Assembly: GCA_965178125.1 (NCBI GenBank)
Contig: OZ237740.1
Location: forward strand, 186,001 to 250,000
DNA length: 64,000 nt
Reading direction: 5' to 3'
DNA from: Bilabrum cf. latius
Taxonomy: Eukaryota; Bigyra: Bicosoecida; Bigyra; Bicosoecida
This document shows, one piece after another, positions 56,275-64,000 of the stretch. The position numbers were made by a program, and so were the translations under genes. Every line of letters starts with the position of its first letter. Position 1 is the stretch's first letter. The notes under the pieces were generated by a model. That model ran no database searches, was not told where the DNA came from, and was given only the letters and a program-made list of their open reading frames with translations.

Positions 56275-58413
56275 ATGTTGTTTGCATCGTTTCTTGCAAC
56301 ATGTTGTTTGCATGCTACAGTCATTGCGCTAGATTATGCAGAACTCTGTCCTGATGGTTCCATTTCACAAATAGCAGAACTAGACTCCGATCGATGTTCG
56401 AAGCAGCCCGTTCATGCGTATACGAAATCGGAAAGCGGGCAATGGGTGCTGCAGGGGAATACTGTGGGCATGTGTGTAGAGCCGAAGCGTCCCCTTGGAT
56501 CTAATTTTGTAGCTGGTGTTTAGTTTAACGGCTGGCACACTCTTGCAACACAGACTCTTGAGAACATCACTCGCAACGGGTCATTAGCTCTTGATGTGGA
56601 ATCTGTGATCCGTAGTGAAGGTAACTTCTCACTATTTGATGTGTACGATCGATATGGCCCGGATGTAGAGACGAACGCAATGAGGTTGTACTGGCAGACG
56701 AAGCCAGAGATCGGGTGGTACTGTATTTACGAGGCCCCTAAGAATCAGCCGGGGCTCGTACCAGATTGCATGCGCGTGAATCAGACTCTTGCAACACATG
56801 CTCGCAATATTCTTAAGGCCGGGTTCGACTACATCGCGTTTGCAGCCACCAATCTACCGACCAGGAGCGTCACCTCGGAGCTCATACAGCAGCGGCCAGC
56901 AGCCGTCGTTCTGGAGCATTGGAGCATCCTGCGGCAGAGCGGCACGCCCACACCCGACTTTGCCGTGTGGAACGTCATCGACAAAGGCGCTAACACGTGG
57001 CAGGATTTCCTAGCCCTGTACAACGACCCAAAGTACACTGACATGATCCTCAAAGACCCGGCCACGGGCAAGAAGGTCTTCATCGCCCCCACAAACAGCA
57101 AGTATCCCCCGGACCCAAGCATAATCGCACAAATAGAATCCAACGGTGGGCGCAACGACGTGATCGTGCAGCAGATGTGGGCAAACCTGAAGGACGAAGA
57201 GTACGCGAACGGCACCTGGAGCTTCATGTCGCCTTGCAGGGCGGGGCTGCCGCACCCAGGGAACAACGGCAGTAGCAACAGTGCTCTGGGATCAGGGGCA
57301 GGTGCGCGCGCTGACGACGACGGCGTAATTCCCGCTCCGGATCATCCCATGTCAGTCGTGGGCGGCGTGGGGCTCTCCGAGTGCAGACAGGGCCACACGA
57401 CTGGAGCTCGGCTCGGGGACGGAACGGCCGTCTCCGTGAACCCTTCGTTCCAGCTTGGCTACTCCTCGCTTCCATTTGACGCGGCGGGTAAACTTGATGG
57501 CCTCACCATGAAGCGCCAGTTCGCCACAGCCATCCGCAGCGGTGCGCAATTCCTCTTCGTGTCCGGCTGGAACGAATTCTGCGCGCAGCCGCAGCACAAC
57601 CACTGGCACGAAGCGCCCATCGGGTCCAATTTCTCCTACTCCTAGGGACTGCACTTCGGGTCTGACCCGGACAGGTTCAAGCTGTTTGTGGACACGTACG
57701 GCAGCGAGATTGGCCGGGACATCGAGCCCACCGAGACGTACGGCACGCGGTACACCGACATCACGGCCAGCTGCCTCCGCGTCATCCGGCTGCAGAGGGC
57801 CCTGGGCACGCCCTTGTACGGTCACACATTTGACGACAATGGAAATGAGCTTCCGTGCGACGTCCAGGGCGAGGTGTGCTGCGAGTTCAATCGCTCCATG
57901 GAGAGCTGGCTCCCGGTGTGGTCGCTCAAGAGGACCGTGCCTTCTCTGCCACACGCTGACAGGGTGCTCTCCTCCAACGCGACGTGGGTGGGGTCGGTGC
58001 TCAGCGACGGGTCCTACAACGAGACGTGCACTTGGATGGGCGCACAGGCGCAGACATTCTGCGGCCAGGGAAGCCTGGTCACCACCTCGGAAGCAGTGCA
58101 GGGTCCGTTCCAGCTGCGGGAGTGCGTCCCGGGCCAACCAGCAGACAGGGTGCAGCTGTCGGTGTGTGAGGCCAGGGCACCGGCCCCTGCAGGCGCGCAC
58201 GTTATCGGGCGCGGGTCTGATTGCGATGGGCTGGGTGTGGCGGGTACGGGGGTGCAGGTGGGTTGCATGGAGCCGAGGAAGACCTCCAATACCCCCAGGG
58301 TGCTGGCTCGGTGCCTGCTGTCGGATGGTTCGTACTCGTTCGTGCTGGATGGCTCGTGCCACTCGCTGGATGGCAGCGCGGGCGATGGGACGCCGCTAGG
58401 ATTCGTGCACTGA
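56275..58413 (+). CDS. Secreted protein, possible glycoside hydrolase (WNE motif), 712 aa
   Basis: ATG 56275 to TGA 58411-58413, single exon, with TAGs at 56521-56523 and 57643-57645. The N-terminus MLFASFLATCCLHATVIA is a signal peptide. The middle (residues ~110-455) looks like a TIM-barrel enzyme: DYIAFAATN, TPDFAVWNVIDK, then FLFVSGWNEFCAQPQ, similar to the terminal strand motif of GH99-like/WbsX or GH71 proteins. The last ~230 residues are Cys-rich and beta-like (DGSYNETCTWMG, LLSDGSYSFVLDGSCHSLDG). Enzyme class and substrate are uncertain, and the WNE match is a weak family clue rather than an assignment. Confidence 0.75.
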
Positions 58414-59059
58414 CTGATCGGATGCGTTCGTCTGGTTTGGACACTGAATCCGGATTCCGGATCACTGCCAAAGAAAAAATGTCGACTCCAGATTTGATGC
58501 TTGTCTCAGAGGAAGAATCCGAGTCTTTGCACTGCTGATAGATCTAGGACCAGTGGTTGCAGGTTTTCTCGGGTCTTAGAAGTCGGTTGGAACAATTGCT
58601 GGCAGCTTCGAGCACTATCCGGAATCCGGCTGTGCTGATGAACGTGGCACTCACTGACTTGCCTCAAAGGTGTGGAGAGCTCACCTCGGCCCAGGACATC
58701 GGAGGTGGGGAGTGCATGCGGGTGGGTCTGCATGCACTGCCCATTTTCTGGTGGTTCCTGCACAGCAGAGAGGAGGGCCCGGTTCAGGCGGACAGCGATG
58801 TGGAGGATTGCCGGGGCGGACAGTCTGGCCACCCATCCGTCTGGAAGGAGCGGGGCGATTCCTGCGATGGCGCACCGGGCTGCGGACCACCCTGCGAGGA
58901 CGTAGGGCCCACAGCAACTTCAAGTCGTCGGTGTGGTGGGAGACCTGCGGGGATCCCCATCGATTGAAGCCGGGGGCGACCATGCCTGGTGGTGCCGACT
59001 GGATCGGACCTCGTCCATGCGGCGGATGGAGGAGGATCCAGAAGGTGTCACCTGCTCAG
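58414..59059 (+). other. Unassigned stretch with an open frame
   Basis: A plus-strand frame is open from about 58536 to TGA near 58967 without a good ATG. It starts right after TGA-TAG-ATC-TAG and encodes a Cys/Trp-containing stretch (NVALTDLPQRCGELTSAQD). It may be an exon of an unrecognised gene or chance. Confidence 0.25.
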
Positions 59060-59290
59060 GTACAGAGTATTACTAGTGCTACAGATGCCGCCCTAGGTCG
59101 GGCCTGCGGCGATGGGGCTATCCGGGGGCGCAAGCGACCCCGGGGGGTCCCAGCGGGGTTACGTGCACCTTTGTTCCGAGCGGCTCCGCCGGGTTATCCC
59201 GCGAGCGGAGCATGTGCGGAACTAGGCGGCGGGCGCAGCGGAACTGCGCCAGCACGTGGCCCCCGCCCAAATCCACTAGCGCTGTAGACA
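59060..59290. ncRNA. Strongly structured GC-rich segment, possible non-coding RNA
   Basis: Consecutive strong hairpins: CCGGGG-GCGCAAGCGA-CCCCGG near 59121-59142; GCTCCGC-CGGG-TTAT-CCCG-CGA-GCGGAGC near 59182-59211; and GGCGCAG-CGGAA-CTGCGCC nested in GGCGGG/CCCGCC near 59226-59268. This density is unusual for the window. I could not match it to RNase P, SRP, U-RNA or other families, and strand is undetermined. Confidence 0.3.
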
Positions 59291-59563
59291 CCTGGAACCT
59301 CGGTACCAGATCGAGTAAGGAGACGCAGATGGGGAAGAGAGTGATAGGGGGAAGTGGGACTGCAGTGAGGTGTGGGACTGCAATGGGATGAATGAGGTGG
59401 CGGCGACTAGCGGAACCGGAGTGCAGTGCAGCTGTGTTGGGCCAACGTGGAGCAAGATGCTTACGGTGTGAAAGGTGCTTCCCTCGGCAAAGTCTAAACG
59501 GTAATTATATCCGATTGGGTTCTGCAACTTGAAAGTGAAGTGTACCCACGAGGACCGCAATCG

Positions 59564-62500
59564 TTAGGTCATCCTCACCACCCGCTTCCCGTACTTGATG
59601 CTGGTGGCAGTCCGCTGCACTTCAGCCACGTTCGTCACCCCCTCCTCCGAGCCAGCACCCCCAGTGGCCGCCCCCATTTCCTGCGTCCCGGCGAGCACGG
59701 CGTCCAAGAACCGCACCGAGGCGAGGTTGAAACCGATCATGGCCTGCATCCTGCCGAGCTGCTCGTTCATTACACGTTTAAGACCCTCTAGAACGCGGTG
59801 GGTGTGCGCTGTCTGCACCATCTGAGCGCCGTGCTCCCGAACCAGAATCAGGGCGCACTTGCAGCAAAGCTCCACTCCCGCCCCACGCCCGATCAGGTGC
59901 CTCAGCACGGCGATCAGCTCCGCGGACGAAGAGAAAGGAAGCACGGACAAGGCGCCCTCCAGCTCCTCTGCCGGCAAGCTACGGATCGTCCGCAGCATGA
60001 ACATGGCAGGGGTCAGCTTCAGCAGCTCGGGCACCGGGGCGGGCGGCTCCACCAGCGGCTTCAGAGGCTCCCCCTTCTTCACGGCCATCTCCCTAGCCGC
60101 GACTTGCTGTGGGGTGAGGTCATTCAGTGCCGCCTAGAGGTCCTGCTCGTACTCTGTCCACTCCGCACGCGCCTTGCCGCAGATTGAGAGCGCCTCGATC
60201 AGTCGATCTGCTCCACGCAGCCGGTCCAAGCTCCCGCCAACCACAGCCGCCGACTCGCCCACGGGCCTCAGCTCTGGGGCGCCGGTCCTGTCAGAGCCCG
60301 GTGCCACAAGGGAGCCCCCCGCCACCACAGCCGCATCCGCAGCTGCGTCCCGTTCCCTGAGCTCTTGGTCAGTTGCGGCATCCCTCTCCCTCTCCCTCTC
60401 CATGTCGATGAACACCTGCTCCTGGCTCCTCTCCCACACTCGGATCGACCGGTCGTGCCCCACGGTCGCCAAAAACGTACCACTCGGGGAGGGCTGGCAG
60501 GCCCAGGCCTCGCCGTAGTGCCCCCTGCACTCGTGCACGAGCCTGAAGCGGTCTGCGTCCCAGATCTTGAGGAGCCCGTCCTTGCCCGCGGTGCAGAACA
60601 TATGCGTCCTTCCTATGAACTTGACGCTCATGACCGAGTCGTCGTGGGCGAACATGCTGCGGTGGCAGTCGCCGAAATCAAGGCCCCAGATCTTCACGTT
60701 CTTGTCAGAAGACGCAGTCACGAGGAGCGTGCCATCCCGTGAGATGTCCATTGACATGACAGGCAGCCGGTGCCCGTAAAGACTGAGAAAGAACTTGAGA
60801 GTGTCCTCGAAGAACACCTTGACAGTGTTGTCCAGCAGCGAAACCGCTACGAGGAGCTTGTCCGTCCGCATCGAGGGCGAGTATCTCACGTAGAGGGCCC
60901 CTTCTCCGAGCTTCATGGTGCGCGCGTGTTCCAGGGTCAGCGTGGCGAGCCCCTGGTCGGAGCCGCCTGCACCAGACATGGCCTGCTACCCCTTACCACC
61001 CTCACCCGCATCCTCTTCCTCATCCGAATCAGAGTCAGAGTCAGAGTCGGAGTCACCCGGACGCACCACACCAAAGTCCCAGAACTTGACGGTCTTGTCG
61101 CTGCTGCAAGTGCACATGCCTTTCCCATCCGGGCGCACGTCCATGGACCAAACTGCTGCCTCGTGCGCCTGGTGCTCCTCGAGAGCGTCGCCCGTCAGCA
61201 ACTCAACCAGCTGTAGCTTGCCGTCCTTTGTGCCAACGATGGCAAACCTGTCGCCAGGCGCAAAGACGCAGCACAAGGCAAACCCGACCGCAACCGTGCG
61301 CAAAGGCGCCCCCGTGTGCGCGTTCCACACCTTCAACAGGCCCGAGGAACAAGTCATGATCATGGAACCGTCGCTAGATACCGCCACGTCCCGGATGTCC
61401 GAGCGATGCCCACCCACCGCCAGCGACCCCACCTTCTGGCTTGCAAGCAGCTCAGAGGCTGCCGCGGCCTGCGCAGCATCCGCATCGACCTCATCAACGC
61501 CCTTCGAGGTGCTGACCTGCGATGGGGCGGCGCCGTCAGCGCCAGCCTCCTTGTCCTTGCCCTCCTCCAGGGCATGGATCTCCATGAGGTTGTTGCTCAT
61601 GGAGACGAGCAGTCGAGGCAACCCAGTCTGCACCGCACCCACGCCCCTCATGCTGGAGGGCAGCACCTTGATGGATCGCACCCTGTGGGACGCTCTCACC
61701 ACCGCTACCAGCTTGAGCTCGTCAGTTGCAAGGGGCATCATGGCTCGGGCGATCTCTGCCCGCAGTGCCTTGACACCATCCGCATCTTGATCGTTGCTTG
61801 CCGCACCAGCTTCCACGCCTTCGACGTCGATTCCGTCCATAGCCAGAGTGTCTTTCCATGCAGAGGCCAGCTCGTCCTCGTCCTCATCCTCGTCCATGTC
61901 GCTGTCCTCATCACCATCCTCGCCCTTCTCCGCCTGCGCCTTCTTTGCCGCCTTCTCCCGAATGCGCCGCACGCGCCTCTGAATCCTCCGGCGCACTTCC
62001 GCCGGGGTGCGCATCTCGTACACCTCGATGGCGCGGTCTGCGCCGTGCACTGCAACGAACCTCCCCGAGCGATCGGAAGTCACGGTGACGACTCGCTTGT
62101 CGGGGGCATACCGCGCAACGCCGCCCATCGCAGAAATGTGCTCAGGCTGCGCCACGTCAGAGTCCATCGTGCCGATCCCACCACCGCCGCTTAGGAACGC
62201 CTCAATCACAGATTTTGGCTCGCCTGAGGCGGCCGAGGAAGAGGAGGCTACTGCGGCATCGGACGAGCGGCCGGCCGTCTTGAGCAGCGCCCTGTGCCCG
62301 GCGGCAGTCGTGGTTCGCATAGCAAACAAGCGGAGCTGCCCGTCGGCACTGCCAGTGATGACCCTGAAAGGCGCGCTCTCGCCGTCAACGCCTGCACGCC
62401 CCGCCGCCACCTGGATGGCGTCCGTCGTGGCGGCGGTCCCTTCCCCGGCAGATGCGCCAGGTGCTTCAATGCCGCTGGAGGACATCGCAGCTCTGCCCCT

Positions 62501-63403
62501 CTTCCTCGAACCCGCCGAAGACGCACCAGCGACGGCTGCCTGCGCACTCCCACCACCCGCTGACGGGCTGGAAAACGCCCCCGTCGCGCCCACCACCTCT
62601 AGGTCCCATACCTCGTTCCTGTGACTGTGCACGGTCTGCACGCACGACTACGTCTCGAGATCCCACACCTTGAGCGTGGAGTCCTTGCTCGACGTAAGCA
62701 GCCGGAGATCGTTGGCTGACCCCACACCAGAGGAAGCAGAAGGAGCAGACCCAGCCGCACGGCCCCTCTTCCTGGCTGGTGGCCCGCCTGGTGGGGCTGT
62801 GCCTCCCACCCGACCCTCCTTGGGCACGAGCTTGCAGGCAGTCACTTCATCCCTGTGGCCCATCAATCGGCAGATGCCCGCCTGTGCCGCAACATCCCAC
62901 ACGATCGCGGTGGTGTCCCGTGACGCGCTGGCGACAAACGCGCACTCCTCATCGAAGCTCAGGCACGACACGGCCTTACGATGGCCCTTGAACGTGCACT
63001 GGCGCTCACCGTTGCGCATATCAAACACCCTTACTGAGCCATCGGAGTAGCCTACCGCCGTGCTGAATCCATTCGAGCCAACAGCGACCGCACTCACCTG
63101 CGCGGGGAGGTCCAGCCCGGTCCGGTCTTCCTCGGAAGCGAGGCGCCTCAACTGCGAGCAGGTAGCAGAACACCAAACAGGACAAAATTATAAATGTTCT
63201 ACGACGCACCCCTGATAACCGTAACGCATTGGCGAGCGTGGCCTCCTCACAATTGTACCAGTCTTCACGCTCCATACGTGAGCATCCTCCAGTCCGCCGG
63301 ACACGGCGACATCTCCCGCCGGAGTAGTATCTACATTACACTGAGGTGATGTTACAATACCGAAGCTAGAGCGTTGCTTGTACCGAAGATAGGTTTTCTG
63401 CAT
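59564..63403 (-). CDS. WDR3: WDR3 / UTP12 (DIP2), SSU processome WD40 protein, ~1246 aa
   Basis: Two exons: 63251-63403 and 59564-63151 (stop TAA). The start MQKTYLRYKQRSSFGIV matches the WDR3 N-terminus (KQYLRY..FG). Two arrays of WD40 repeats follow (AVGYSDGSVRVFDM, ASASRDTTAIVWDV, SSKDSTLKVWDLET; later TCSSGLLKVWNAHTG, CSSDKTVKFWDFG, TASSDKNVKIWGLDFGDCH, GHDRSIRVWERS). The C-terminal UTP12 domain reads LRTIRSLPAEELEGALSVLP and VELCCKCALILVREH. WDR3/UTP12 belongs to the UTP-B complex that starts 18S pre-rRNA processing. TAGs are at 62648-62650, ~60986 and 60134-60136. The first sits in DLET-x-SC where human WDR3 has DLDTQHC. Acidic and Ser/Ala-rich insertions explain the excess over ~940 aa. 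Confidence 0.95.
63152..63250 (-). other. Spliceosomal intron of WDR3
   Basis: 99 nt. Donor GTGAGG after TGTI; acceptor TGCTCGCAG before LRRLASEED. Phase 0. Confidence 0.88.
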
Positions 63404-63629
63404 TGTGCTCGAAACAGAGGGACTTGCAGTTGTGCTTCGCTAGAATTTCAGGGATAGGCGATGCACTTGAGCTTTGCAGTCCCAAGGAGCCACTCAAGTA
63501 CTGCCAGATATGTCGATGCTGAAAATATAGGGTAGTAGCTATCGTAACAATTCCAATATTTGGTATTTTTACGTTTCTCAAGGAATAAGCATGATGGAAC
63601 GTTCGTGAACTATTTATTCCCTTCCAAGT

Positions 63630-64000
63630 TCAGCGCGACTGGAGGCCGCCGGCCGGTATAATCGCGTACTTGTCGCAGATCCGTGTGAACGCCATCGGAA
63701 GCACCACATCTCCCTGGTCATCCTCATCCTCCGAATCGCTCTCTCCAGCCGACGGCCTGGCGATCGGCATGCCCCCGAACCCCCCGCTCTCCTCCTTGGA
63801 CATCTCCACGCTGAGCTCGTGCGCCTCCGAGAAGAACTGCAAAATTGTCTTGTCGGTCAGTGCGCGACGGGGAGAAGCACCTCCCGCCCCGCCCTTCCTC
63901 AGCCCAAGCACCTCGGCCGCACGAGTTGTGCCGGTGCGCTTGCTCTTCCTGCCGGCGTCCTTCACTGCTGCCTGCGCCAGCGACTTGACGATCTTGGAGA
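63630..64000 (-). CDS. C-terminal part of an unidentified protein, truncated by the window end
   Basis: An open frame enters from the right edge and ends at TGA 63630-63632. The visible ~120 residues include a basic start (KDAGRKSKRTG), a possible helix (KTILQFFSEAHELSVEM) and an acidic Ser/Asp/Glu stretch (GESDSEDEDDQGD). No family is recognised. Confidence 0.55.
   Translation of the reverse strand, partial: SKIVKSLAQAAVKDAGRKSKRTGTTRAAEVLGLRKGGAGGASPRRALTDKTILQFFSEAHELSVEMSKEESGGFGGMPIARPSAGESDSEDEDDQGDVVLPMAFTRICDKYAIIPAGGLQSR

Noticed and set aside
202-63403. Treating TAG-broken genes as pseudogenes
   Set aside because: Dozens of unrelated genes are broken only by TAG, with no excess of TAA, TGA or frameshifts, and motifs remain intact. 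Only one frameshift was seen.
202-63403. UAG decoded as leucine, or as pyrrolysine
   Set aside because: Best-aligned sites are Gln in COX11, WDR3, poly-Q and zinc-finger repeats. Pyrrolysine is restricted to some archaea and bacteria and rare enzymes, not eukaryotic genes at this density.
1-64000. Bacterial or organellar origin
   Set aside because: Spliceosomal introns, TRAP1/COX11 with mitochondrial features, NOP53, WDR3 and UCH37 are nuclear eukaryotic genes.
1-64000. tRNA genes, including a CUA suppressor tRNA-Gln
   Set aside because: I saw no cloverleaf with A/B-box-like elements in the gaps I read; a tRNAscan-SE run is needed to be certain.

Overview
This is a 64 kb piece of a GC-rich, intron-poor nuclear genome from a microbial eukaryote. 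The eukaryotic marks are GT-AG introns of 88-302 nt (donors GTAAGC, GTGAGC, GTGAGG), a TRAP1-type mitochondrial Hsp90 with a presequence, COX11, WDR3/UTP12, NOP53, UCHL5/UCH37, a two-domain cation channel, a RUS-family protein and C2H2 zinc fingers. I cannot name the lineage.

The dominant signal is a changed genetic code. With the standard code almost every gene is shattered by in-frame TAG. With TAG read as sense, the fragments fuse into long single-frame genes that start at an ATG (often a signal peptide or mitochondrial presequence), keep family motifs, and end in TGA or TAA. Of 19 genes whose ends I can see, 15 stop with TGA, 4 with TAA and none with TAG. The best-aligned TAG codons (UCH37 catalytic loop, COX11 FC-x-ATGYGG, WDR3 DLxT-x-C, phosphatase LSTIGA-xx, the end of the QRT3-like protein, a poly-Q tract, zinc-finger position -1) all fall where glutamine is expected, so UAG most likely encodes Gln while UAA and UGA stay stops. 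About 80-90 such codons are present. No suppressor tRNA or eRF1 gene is in the window.

Layout: 202-5577 (-) giant secreted/multi-TM protein; 6023-10025 (+) PB1 plus FAD oxidoreductase; 10151-11929 (+) histidine phosphatase; 12419-15666 (-) PQQ-propeller/EGF/single-TM protein; 15854-22390 (+) two-pore-like channel with a huge tail; 22876-25860 (+) multi-TM protein; 26258-27907 (+) SIM plus 15 zinc fingers; 28278-32714 (+) giant RUS-family protein; 33798-35669 (-) NOP53; 35800-37194 (-) UCH37; 37911-39448 (-) Lys/Gln-rich protein bracketed by 43-bp perfect inverted repeats; 40394-45431 (+) TPR protein; 45519-48139 a 61-copy 43-bp minisatellite; 48098-49597 (-) QRT3-like polygalacturonase whose last codons and stop lie in the satellite; 50839-53674 (-) TRAP1; 53791-54840 (-) COX11; 55149-56133 (-) secreted EGF protein; 56275-58413 (+) secreted WNE-motif protein; 59564-63403 (-) WDR3/UTP12; 63630-64000 (-) partial gene.

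There is no operon logic. Two nucleolar ribosome-biogenesis factors (NOP53, WDR3), two neighbouring mitochondrial proteins (TRAP1, COX11) and several secreted or cell-surface proteins are present. All share the recoded TAG, which argues that the whole window is native to one recoded genome.
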